DNA of 64,000 nucleotides from Marsupella aquatica. Its lineage: Eukaryota > Marchantiophyta. Below are positions 45,009-56,500 of this stretch, in pieces. A program made the translations under genes and the position numbers. The stretch's first letter is position 1; each line of letters opens with the position of its first letter. The stretch spans positions 3,844,001 to 3,908,000 of the forward strand of contig OZ316892.1 in assembly GCA_973895155.1 (NCBI GenBank), read 5' to 3'. The notes beneath the pieces are model-generated. The model was not told the DNA's origin. It made no database searches and worked only from the letters and a program-made list of their open reading frames with translations.

Positions 45009-48000
45009 CCAAATAGAAGAAGGCTTCGGCCCAGCTTCCATTAGACTACCGCAGGGTACAGCGATTCACATAGAATCTGCCATTTTCGCCCCGAACGCAA
45101 CCCGTAATCTCCTAAGTTTTAGCGATATACGAGCAAATGGACTACATGTCCAGACGGGTGACACAAGAGACCAGGAAGTGATACACTTGGTTGAAAATAC
45201 CCCTACGGGGAAAATCATTAAAGAAACACTTTTCTCGTATCCTTGCGGGTTTTATGTAACACATATTGAATGCCTGCATAACAATGCCCAAACAAGTGAA
45301 TTGCCCGCGCTTTGGCATGCACGCCTCAGCCACCCCGGCCAATCAATGCTAACCAAAATAATTAAGAATTTAAGTGGCATTCCAATCAATACACGCCACA
45401 TCCCAGCTAGCACCCCATGCACTGCATGCTCACGCGGCAAATTAATAACAAGGCCCACGGCATCAAAATTGCCAACCAACATACCCAAATTCTTGGAAAT
45501 AATCCACGCCGATGTTTGCGGGCCAATTAACCCACCGAGCGGACGATTCCGCTACTTTATGGTATTAATCGACGCATCAACTAAATGGTCAAATGTGACA
45601 CTACTTTCAACGAGGAACATGGTTATACCTCGTATTTTGGCGCAATCCTGCGCGTGAAAGCACAATTCCCCGACCACCCCATTAAGACACTAAGGGTAGA
45701 CAATGCAGGGGAATTCACATCCGAAACATTTGATGACTTTTGCACATCACTTGGCATAGACGTACAATATCCTGTACCTCACGTGCATTTTCAGAACGGA
45801 TTAGCTGAAGCGGTCATTAAACGCCTTCAGTTAATTGCACGCCCATTACTAATGCAGTCAAAACTCCCCGTCTCAGCATGGGGACACGCCATATTACAGG
45901 CTAATGCATTAATCCAATACCGCCCATCGGCCTTTAATACCTATAGCCCATACCAAATTGCTAATGGTATTAAACCTGACCTATCACATCTTCGTTCATT
46001 TGGATGTCAAGTAATGGTCCCCATTACTCCACCCAAACGAACCAAGATGGGACCCCAACGACAGTTGGGGATATACATCGGATTCGACTCTCCGTCCATA
46101 ATCCGATATATAGAGCCTACAACTGGCGATGTTTTTAAATCTAGATTCCTAGATTGCCATTTTGACGAACATGTTTATCCACAGTTAGTAACCCCTGAAC
46201 ACCCACAACCACCTTTGGAGTGGGAAAGACACTCGCCATTTTGGCAAGACCTTAGAACGAATCAAGGGGAGAAAGAAGTTCAAAGAATTCTGCAACTCCA
46301 CAAGATTGTGGAAGAACTTCCTGACGCTTTCGTTGACACATCACAACTTACCCGCTCACATATTCCAGCTGCGAGAGCATCTGCCCGCATCGAATTATCA
46401 AATGAGCCAGCAAGTACATCCCAACCTCGTGCAAAACGAGGTAGACCCTTGGGATCAAAAGATAAACAACCACGAAGGCGTGGTTCATCTATACCACCTT
46501 CACCTGATGTCGATCATACCGAATCCACAACTCATGAAGAAATTTCTATCCACTACGCACACACCGGTACGATGTGGGATAGAAATACTACTTCCATAGA
46601 TGATGCTTTTGCATTATATCACTGATGATACACCCGAACCAATATCACTGATGATACACCCGAACCAATATCTATCTTAGAATGCCAAAACAGACCAGAT
46701 TGGCCCGAATGGCAAAAAGCTATAAATGGAGAATTAGATTCCCTACTCAGCAGACACACTTTTGGCCCAGTCGAGCCAACACCGCAAGACGTACACCTAA
46801 TTGGCTACAAGTGGACATTTGTCCGAAAAAGAAATGATAAAGGCCAAGTTGTACGCTACAAAGCACGTCTGGTAGGGAAAGGATTTACACAACAACCGGA
46901 AATTCATTACGATGAAACCTATTCACCGGTTATGGATAGCACAACATTCCGATACCTTATCGAATTTGCCATTTTCCATCAATTACAGATGCGACAACTG
47001 GATGTCGCAACCGCATATCTATATGGAACTTTAGACACTTGTCTATACATGCGATCACCCCCCGAGTTGGAGCAACATCGCCGAGCTTTGGCTCAAGGCG
47101 CCAAATCGCATATTCCATATTTACATAAGATTATAACACAATTATCTCAAGTTACACCTCATGTGTCATCTACACATGTAACTCATAATAACGACACTGC
47201 TGTGTCAACCGTACGGAATACTCGCCGCGGACTAGCTATCCGTGTGTTGAAGGCATTATATGGCCTGAAACAAAGTGGCAGAGTATGGTATCAAAGATTT
47301 ACTGATGAAATGATTGCCATGGGTTTTTCCCATGATGCCATTACACCATGTTTATTTATTAAACATGTGAATGATGAATATGTCATCGTTTCCATTTATG
47401 TTGATGACTTAAATATATTTGGGACACCCCAATTGACAGAAGATACTATTACTAGTCTTAAATCCACATTTGAGATGAAAGACCTTGGACATACAAACTT
47501 TTGCTTAGGCTTACAACTAGAGATCCTACCCATTGGCATGATGCTCCATCAGACAACACAAACGGAAAAGATCCTAAAATAGTTCAATATGAACCTAGCA
47601 CACCCATTGACGTCACCAATGGTTGTACGTTCATTAGAAAACAACACTGATGTTTTTCGCAAGCGCGAAGAACATGAACCCATATTAGGACCAGAAACTC
47701 CATATCTTTCTGCGATAGGAGCATTAATGTACCTAGCAAATCACACCAGACCAGACATTGCATTTGCAGTTAACTTACTAGCCAGACATAGTGCAACTCC
47801 CACAGCCAGACACTGGAACGGAGTTAAGCATGTATTTAGATATCTACGTGAAACCACCGATACCGGGTTATTTTACCCATTCGGTGCAAACCATGAGCTC
47901 ATAGGATACGCGGATGCCGGATATCTCTCCGACACTGATACCGCAAAATCCCAAACTGGATATGTTTTTACCATAGGGGGTACCGCTTTTTCTTGGAAAA

Positions 48001-48422
48001 GCGTGAAACAGACCCTAACAGCAACCTCATCGAATCACTCAGAAATATTAGCTCTACATGAGGCTAGTCGTGAAGCCGTTTGGTTACGATCCTTTATAAA
48101 CCACATCAACACCAAATGCGACCTACCACCACTAACGAAGCCTACTAACATTTTTGAGGATAACGCAACATGTATACAGCAGGTCACAAAAGGATTCATC
48201 AAAGGCGATCGCGTGAAGCATATAGCTCCAAAGTTTTTCTACACCCACGAGTTACATGGAAAAGAGATCAACATTTTGCAGATTTCAAGTGCAGACAACT
48301 GTGCGGATCTCTTCACCAAATCACTATCGCCATCAGTTCATCATCGACACTGCCAGGCGATTGGACTACGGAGCGTGCGACGCATGATGACCGTGGAGGC
48401 TGCTACTCCACATGATACTTGA
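45009..48422 (+). pseudogene. Copia pol (rest of protease, integrase, reverse transcriptase, RNase H), broken
   Basis: The protease remainder (IRLPQGTAIHIESA) leads to a pre-integrase zinc region (LWHARLSHPGQ, CTAC; about 45310-45430). The integrase core follows with IHADVCGP, VDNAGEFT and NGLAEAVIKR as the D, D, E segments. Reverse transcriptase spans about 46690-47560 with the copia-type active site YVDDL (about 47398). RNase H spans about 47890-48250. Breaks are a one-base loss near 45630, two adjacent TGA codons at 46623-46628 next to a 26-bp tandem duplication (46618-46669), and TAG at 47580-47582. Elsewhere the frames are clean. The protein set would copy and integrate the element. This copy could move only with help from another. 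Confidence 0.92.
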
Positions 48423-48718
48423 TGATGCTGACGACATGCTGTTGACGACCGACTGATGAAACAGATGTTAAAGCTAGATTTACTATAGCATCTAACTTTA
48501 TTTTATATTGACATTTATTACGACGAGGACTGTTAGGCTGCACTCTTTTTCCTTTAGCACTCATATTTTTCTCTGCTACACTGGTAGAGTTTTTACTAAG
48601 CTAGAGTTGATAAAGGTTTTTTAACGAGGCAGTCTACCTCGCTTGTACTTATATCATGTATTTCCTATGAACATGATATAATAGGTATAGTCTATGTTGT
48701 CTATATAGTTGTCACTAT
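48423..48718. other. Copia 3' untranslated region
   Basis: About 300 bp lies between the RNase H stop and the polypurine tract. It has no gene and includes AT-rich palindromic words near 48650-48720. Confidence 0.5.
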
Positions 48719-48723
48719 ATATC

Positions 48724-48733
48724 CAAAGGGGAG
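48724..48733 (+). other. Polypurine tract
   Basis: AAAGGGGAG lies directly against the TG of the 3' LTR. This is the expected plus-strand primer site. Confidence 0.8.
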
Positions 48734-48841
48734 TGTTAGACTCTACCTTGACCGGATGACTGGATCAGCCGGTCATCCCGGCACCACTATATGTATCCTT
48801 ACCCAGACTATACAGACACAGATATTCATTCTCATCAAACA
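48734..48841 (+). repeat. Copia 3' LTR (108 bp)
   Basis: It is identical over all 108 positions to 23492-23599. It is followed by the CTTAT duplication at 48842-48846. Confidence 0.95.
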
Positions 48842-49698
48842 CTTATACATATCTTGAAATGATTTTTACAATTTCCAGGAATAAGCCCATCCTTAGTCAG
48901 AAATGTGCATCCGGCTCACAGTTGAGACTGGCGTGGGGTAGCTTTGAGAAGAAACTAATTGCGTAGTGATCGAGAGAATTATCATCACAAAAACGTGAGA
49001 TTGGGAAGTTTGTTGTGGAGTGAATCAATCCCAGCAACAATTCAGATAACTACATGATGGATTTGAATTTCATACGTTGCAAAATTATTTCCAGCCATCC
49101 CGCCCAGATCGACTCATTATGACAGGTACATTTACGTATTAATCATCACACCGTTGGTAGCTCTGTCACCCTCACTCGGATCAAGACTTTGGGACCTAGA
49201 CCTGGCAACGGTGGAAAGCCACTGCAATTTCACAGTGATTTTCTCAGCGGCAGGCGAAAGGTAGAGCGAATCTTTTCCTTGGTCTGTGACTATCGGGTTA
49301 CAAGTATGGACAATTTACATCTAGTTCTACGTAGGACCAATCACAAATAGCACACTCAGTTCTAACTTATTTAAGCTTGTATATTATACTAGTTCCTTCG
49401 ACCACAATTCAGCAAGAAACCACTCAAAGAGTTGACGTTGTGAGTGTTCGTAATCAGCTGCGCATATCGAATTTATGACATATTTGTAGCGGTTTAAGCA
49501 AGCCTGGTCCATCCTGGCTTTAATTTCCTTTTGAGGGCACGGGCAAACTTTTACTAATTTTGCGCATATCAAAAAGATATATAAATTTTGCACATGACAG
49601 GCAATCCTCCTTTCTCAACCATATCTCTGGGGTCTCTATATATCCAGGCCCCGCAATCCCCAATCACTTGTGACGTGTTTAAGCCCTACAGACCCTAA

Positions 49699-49785
49699 AG
49701 AAATTAAAAAACTAGTATGTGGGTCCAGCTCAATTCATTTAGAAATTAAAAAACTAGTATGTGGGTCCAGCTCAATTCTTTCACA
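49699..49785. repeat. Tandem duplication of about 43 bp, two copies
   Basis: GAAATTAAAAAACTAGTATG followed by TGGGTCCAGCTCAATTC occurs twice in succession with no change in the core. Confidence 0.7.
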
Positions 49786-49889
49786 TAAATGATAAAGCAT
49801 GTTCATCCTCGAACATGCTTTACATTTTGTCTTGAGTGATATTAAGTAGACAAAATTAAAGAATAAGACTAGAATACATATTAAATGTG

Positions 49890-50089
49890 AATGAAATTAA
49901 ATAATATAAATAAAGTACATGCAATAAAAGCACATAGTGACCAATGGAAAGTATAATTTTATTACACAAAGTTGCTACTAGTTGTGCACAATGAAATCAA
50001 ATAATATAAATAAAGCATATGTAATAAAAGCACATAGTGACCAATGGAAAGTACAATTTTATTACACAAAGATCCTTCGAGTTGTGCAC
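49890..50089. repeat. 100-bp tandem duplication, two copies
   Basis: The unit starts AATGAAAT.AAATAATATAAA and ends GTTGTGCAC. The second copy begins exactly 100 bp after the first, with about ten differences. Confidence 0.85.
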
Positions 50090-51089
50090 ATATTTCAGTG
50101 TGTCTTATTAATGACTCTTATTCAATAAAAATCATAAACTTAGGAAAGAAAGCCACAAGGGGAGCTTAAGACAGGATGTGCTGACATTTCTTAGAATCAT
50201 TCCTCTCACTCATGAGTATACTTAAAAGCGGTAGAAAATGAAGCCCTTAGTTTCTCTCTAGGACTTAACAAAGTTTACAAATTATACAAATTAAGGGGGC
50301 TGCCAAAATAAATTCAAAACACTATAGAATACCAAAAATTTAAAGGGGTCCAAAAATGAATTAAAAGTCTATGTGATACAAAGGATGCCCCTTGTTAAGG
50401 TACATTCAAATAAAAATTCATGATACACAAATATGAATAAGACAAAACATGAGAGTTGGATTCACCATATAGCAGCTTCAAAAATTAGCCAAAGTGCATT
50501 CAGAGGAGTGTTGTAAATTTATATTAAATTTACATGCATTAGATTAAATTTATAAAAATGACATCAAAAGCTCATCTACAATAACAAGAGTATGCCACAA
50601 GAAAAATGATGGCTTGGATTGAGCCATTAGTTATAACTATTTGTAATACTATCTTGGGCAACTTAGTTTGAAGATTCAATTTGTTAATATGTACTAGTAA
50701 AAGAAAATTGATTGCCAATATCAAACATTTTTGTTGTTCCAAGATTTCACCTCTAGTATATTGATTTGTGATAATTATTTGTGAATAAAAGAAAGTATAA
50801 AATTCTAATTTTCAACATTCTGATATTCAGATCTAAACTTAGTGTACTATTTGACCAGAAAATTGGAGCTTCATATTTGTCTTGTAAATGTTTTCTCAAA
50901 TCTTAACAAATAAAGAAAATGTAAACACTAATACTCTATCTAAGGAGCTTTGCTACAAAGAAAAGCATAAGAAAACTTAAGTTTGAGAATTATTTTCTTT
51001 TGTTCCTTTTCCAATAGAAATAACACAAGCAAGATCAATATTTGATACTACTCTTAACATAACAAGCCATTACCTTAAAAATCAAGAAG

Positions 51090-51350
51090 ATTAAAAGTTA
51101 AGGCATCATGCTGCACACATTCGCAAGTGTACTTTTTGATCCCAATTGTAATTTTAAAATTAATAAGGTTACAAGTTAAGGCATTCTGGTGCACACATCC
51201 GCAAGGGTCAGTGTACTGTTTGACCCCAATTGTAACTTTTAAATTGATAAGGTTGCAAATTAAAATTCTTTTGTGAACACATCCTTAAGGGTTTATGTAA
51301 TGTTTGACCCCATGGTTTGTAACTTTAAAATCATTTGATAAGGTATAGTA
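51090..51350. repeat. Three degenerate repeats of about 80 bp
   Basis: Each copy has a GTGCACACAT.CGCAAG-like word, then TTTGACCCCAATTGTAA, then TAAAATTGATAAGGTT. Divergence grows from the first to the third copy. Confidence 0.65.
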
Positions 51351-53065
51351 AACTTTTCAAAATTCCCAACACTAAATTAACATCATCTGAACATTTTTTC
51401 TCATCACCATTTTTTTATAATTAAAAATGCAAAGACATGACCTAAATTATGAACGTGGCTTTGACTTACTCAACTTAGGTAAAGTTGGCTTAGGGTACTA
51501 AGGTTTCCGTAACATAAAGTGGAGGTATCCCCTTAAGTACTAGCTATTCTTCTCTCAACAAAATTTTCAACTCATTTGGTTAAGTAAGGTGAAGTCTGTT
51601 TGTATCTTAAATTTTGTAACTCACTATCATATATCTAGGCACAGATGTCTCCTAGTTTTCAGCCCATTTGATTGAGTAACAGAAAATGATAAATCCCACT
51701 AATTGGATTCTTTTGGCCCTAACTTTAGCTTAGTCTTCTTAGGAAAGTTGGCTTAGGGTAACATTGGGCTAATTTCAAGTATAGGTACAGTTTTATTTTG
51801 AACCCTAAAATTTGACCTCAGTTTGAGCTCAAACTTTAAGTACATATTCTCCTAGGTAGTTTCCTTTTATCTCTCAACAAAGTTTTGGCACATTTGGTTA
51901 GGTAAGGAGAAAATGCAGAATCACAAAGCTTCACGTAGATAGTCAAAGTTTAAGACAAATTTGGAATATCAATTCATTTTCAACTCACAAATTGGAGAGC
52001 TCAAACATTAGCTTCCCCTGTAGATTCCCCTAGCTTTCCTCTATCTTGTAGAGAATTTTTCAGCCCATTGGTTGAGTACAACACAAATAATTGAATTTTT
52101 TTTGAGATCCAAGTTGATTTTGGCTTCAACTTAGTTGCCAAATAATACTGGCACATGTTTAATTACTTTTTACCAGTTTTTGAGTGACATGCAATTAGCA
52201 CATATTTGACATGCGTTACAACTCTCACACGCATCACCATTCTAACTTGCACATGTTTCCATTCTCACACGCATAACAATTCTTACACAATTGAGTTTAT
52301 TGTGCATCAATCCACGTTTCACAATTCTCATCATTGATCAATTAACATCAATGGTTAAGATTAACTTGTTGTCTTATTTTATTGCCCAAAGTACTATGCA
52401 AGTTTCTGTTTAAATTTAGTATCAAAGAATGTGTATCATTCCTGCACATGAACCAGACATTTTCTTCACACTTGCCACACGAGTGTCTTCAGCCATCACA
52501 CGAGCGTTAAGGCACGTTGCACAATCTCAACCATTGATAAGTAAAATCCAACGGATATGAATTAACTGTTGACGTGGAATTTTCTCTGAATTTTAAAATT
52601 TGCAAGAGTCTCTAACTGGACCCGTAACAATTACCTCTATAAGTTGGAATATTCATTTGATTAGAAGGGCCCTAAGTTTCTTACACTACTCAAAATTGGA
52701 TTTCAAATCCCCTAATGTTCTTCCACAAAAAATCTAACAAAGTATTCCCTGAGAGCCAATAAATTAAGTGACTCTATATTTTGTTGCATGAAATTAATGA
52801 CCTCCAAGAAACATATTTGGTTGAACTTTCACTAAGTACATATGGTCATTACCAACAGTGTTTAATAACAACTATATATAGTTGACAGGTCAAGCTTTAA
52901 CGATATCATTAGTAACTATGTTTCATCAAGTACTATAATAATTATGTAATCCTGCCTAAAAAGTTCATCGTATGCTTACAAGCTTGAATGGAGAGAATAA
53001 AATATAGCCCTCAATTACATTCTGGACTTGTTCAGTTGGATTGTGTGCATTGGGGTGCCAAAAGA

Positions 53066-53539
53066 AGGCCTACTCGCTAGAGGGTCTGCGTCCAGTTTAA
53101 AATTAAAGACTTTCTCGAGGATATCACCTGGTTTGTTAGATATTCGTCACGAACGAGGGAGCGGATTCACACGCTCTCTCACTCCAGTACTGCACAATTG
53201 TAATTGTACCACTTCTTTTTTCCAAGAAGGACTTCGTGCTTTGGAGGAAGGTTCTAGGTCTATAAACCCTCAGCCGCTCCTACATCATTGCTCTGCTTGC
53301 ACTTCATGAGCCCTTCAGTCAGTCCCAGTCACGCTTGTAAGAAGGGCAATACCGACTTCCCATTGTCCCTCTTGCTCACCCTGTTCTGCACTGTCGCTTT
53401 CTCTCACTCTTGAGAAAGTAACGACTCATTGTTTTTGGAAGGTACTAAGCTGGGCCCAATTCTCCCTCGTTGAATCACCAGTGCCATTTCGTTCCAGGCT
53501 TTTCTTGAGCGCTGAGTGCCTGCCAGTCAGTTGAAACAA
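53066..53539 (+). promoter_or_regulatory. Upstream region of helicase copy B
   Basis: It matches 4321-4570 and 5054-5162 of unit A, with a deletion of about 390 bp between the two blocks. This leaves exon 1 much closer to the conserved upstream block than in copy A. Confidence 0.45.
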
Positions 53540-56500
53540 ATGACTACCTGGGAGTGCATTGCGCTAGGATGGTCTGTGCTTGACATAATCAACGAGAGCA
53601 AGTACTTAGGCAAGGTGAGTCAATGTCTTGGCCAATGCAGCGTCCTTTCTCTGCTCCGTGTATCGAGAGGTTAGTTTCAGCCCTGTTCATATAAGCTCTA
53701 CTTTCATCTAGCTCGCAGCAATATGAACAGTGCTATACAGCACACCGTTGATAGTCTTGGTTTCAATAAGAGAGTCAACCTTTACTATTGCTGTAACTTG
53801 TTTCATGCACTTAATTCCTGACTCGACTAATATCTCAACGATATTACAACTTCAAGATTAAAAAAGTTTTATCATGATCCTATACGCCTCCCAGTATCAT
53901 GATGCATTTTCATCCCTCGAAACTACTTTTACGTACCTTGCGCGAACCTACTAACCCGAAGTTATAGTTTCGATGTATTCTGAGCTATACTTTTCCTGTA
54001 GCTCAATTTGCTGAAATTTTAACCTCTTAATGTCCCCTTTCGGTCTCCAGGTAGCGCCTCTTCCGAGGACGTTCCAAGATCTACGTTCCTATTACAAGGC
54101 GTTTCAGATGCCTTCGCTGGAAGATTCACGAGCTCAATTACAACGGGGTCTTGAAGAGCTTAGCACGGCTGATTATATGATAGTCAATTGTAAAAGCAAG
54201 ATGGGGCCGAGGGTGAGGCATAGAAAGCGTGACGACAATGAGACGGAACTGATCAAACTCAACCTTGATATGGTTCGGTTTTCCAAAGAGGGAAGAAAGA
54301 AGATTCATCGCAACCGAAGCCGACAGATGTCTTGCTCCTGTGCACATTTCTTCCAGAGAATCTAGACGATCTGCTAACGAAACCTGGAGAACACTACACC
54401 TTGGCGCTAATATCGAGTGCAGAAGATGACTCAAATGTAGCTTCTTTCAAAGTGAAAGCATGCATGCCCACAACGAGTCCTTTTTTTGAGTGCAAACGTT
54501 GTTACGCACTCTACGTCAACAATGCCGCTACCATTATGAGGATTTGGGACGCACTAAATCCGGAACCAGCGGTGTTCCAAGATAAACGACAGCACACTGT
54601 CGCGAAGCAAACAGAGACAAGCACCTCGTGAAGGTAATGGCTTCCTCCAAAAGTTTCGAATCATCGAAGGATTTCCTACACCTAGCTAGAAATGTACAAG
54701 TGTTCAAAAGCACCTTTAAGAATAGAATCACACGAGTTTCTAGTAAGTTCCGTGAACCCACTTTGAACTAGGATTCTAGAGCACCAGGTTACTCTCTTAC
54801 GGTGGCTGCTTCGTATGACAACGATCGAACTTGTTCCTGCAGGAATGCACAACATCTGGATTTGAAGGAGATTCTGACCAAAAAGTGAATCACCTGAGAG
54901 TGCTAGTTGAACAATATTGCATGTCTCGACATCTAAATGAGCCACAGATCGTAGCCATAAGTACCACTGTGATGGGACTCATGAAGAGTGACGGTGTCCG
55001 GACAAAGCTCCTTCAAGGTCCTCCAGGTGAGCAAAGATTTTGGAAGAGTTCGATCGATGGAATATATATCGATATAGGATGAATCGATATATCGAATACA
55101 TATTGATATAGCTAACTAAGTGGATTCAAGTTGACATTATGTCTACTGGAATTAACTTTTTGAAGTTGATCGTCCGGATTGGACAGGAACAGGAAAAACG
55201 ACAGTTATTACTATACTCTTGTCCATCATTACGTCTTTGAAGGATCGTGTTCTTGTTAGCGCTCCAACAAATCGAGCAGTTGCGGAAATTGCCGAAAGGT
55301 TTCTGCAGACCTTGGGAATGAAACAGTCCGCCTTACTTTCTAACATTGCCGACTTCAAATCTTCGGGAGGTCAGGTGGTGCCAAATGTCGCACCATTGCA
55401 TATTGGAGACGTTCTGCTGGTTGGAAATGAGGGTAGAATAGACGCTGATGGTATTCTTGGTGACATCTTTCTGAAGAAACGGGTAAAACTCCTCCAAAAA
55501 GCAATGGCTCCTCTCTCAGGCTGGCAAGCCTCAGCCCGAGAGGTCCTTAATATTTTGAGCACGGACTCCGGTTTGGTACAGTATCAACAGCACAAAGAAC
55601 TTTGCGACAAAGATGAACGGCCATGCCCAACATTTCTGGAGTTCATTCGACAGAAAATGAATAAATTGGGGCAGAATTGGATCGAAAGTGGACATGTGAT
55701 GTGTAAACACCTACCCAGCAAGGTACTGACTTCAAAAGCACGAGAGCTGCTTCAATTGTCGTGTGAGATTATGGTAAATCTTCTCAAGTGTCTGCAGAGC
55801 AATGTACGCGTTAAAGACAATGTACGCGTAAGAAGGTGGTTCGAAGATGCCTCTAAGGGCCATGTTACAACAAACTCTACTGCAGACAGAGAGTTTTATA
55901 GTTCTAAACAGAAACTTCTAGCTAGCATGGACAGTCGGCCTGGCTTTGATGTTCTGAAGTTCAAGAACGTTGAAGCAACGTGCCTCCGAAATGCATCGTT
56001 GCTCTTCTGCACAACTTCCACAGCAGGTAGCTGGCGTGTGAAAAAATCGGGAAGCTTCGACTATGCGGTCGTTGATGAAGCTGCACAACTTGTCGAAGCT
56101 GAGACGGCCTTAATCGCACAACTGGCGGGAATTGATCAAATGCTGTTGGTCGGGGATCCTAATCAACTTCAGGCCATGGTCACCAGTAAGGTTTGTGCTC
56201 AATTTCTGTGCTCCCCGTGATTTGACCTTGCATAGTGAGACCAATGGTTACACATGCATGAAATTCGAGAGACTTAATGTCAACTGTTTAATTAACGCCG
56301 GCTTACGAGTCAGTAGTACTTTTTGTTCCTGAATAGACCCATAAAGGTGACCTATTTGGGATGTCATTCGTTTATCTGCGATTGACTTACCACAATCTCC
56401 CCAATTGTACAACCTCCAGATATCCAAAGCAAGCGGGTACAGCAGAAGTCTGTTCGACAGGCTTCAGACATTGGGTCATCCACACCAGATGCTGAGAATT

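Larger units (their letters stand above)
23492..48841 (+). mobile_element. Ty1/copia LTR retrotransposon, split by a CACTA element
   Basis: The element spans 25,350 bp. About 6.56 kb is its own; the rest is the CACTA insertion 26216-45005 plus its TAG duplication. Both LTRs are 108 bp and identical base for base, start with TG and end with CA, and are flanked by CTTAT. Gene order is gag, protease, integrase, reverse transcriptase, RNase H, which is copia order. Stops and frameshifts in gag and pol show it is not autonomous. LTR identity points to a recent insertion, although 108 bp gives a coarse clock. Confidence 0.95.
49495..53060. other. AT-rich insertion, unit B only, no gene
   Basis: Unit A homology breaks at about 49490 and resumes at about 53066. 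The 3.5 kb between is strongly AT-rich and has almost no open frame of 60 codons or more. No terminal repeats or target duplication were found by eye. It may be a decayed or non-autonomous element. It contains the tandem repeats listed separately. Confidence 0.5.

Noticed and set aside
49384-49593. 69-codon minus-strand frame at the edge of the AT-rich insertion
   Set aside because: It crosses the homology breakpoint and is not conserved in unit A.
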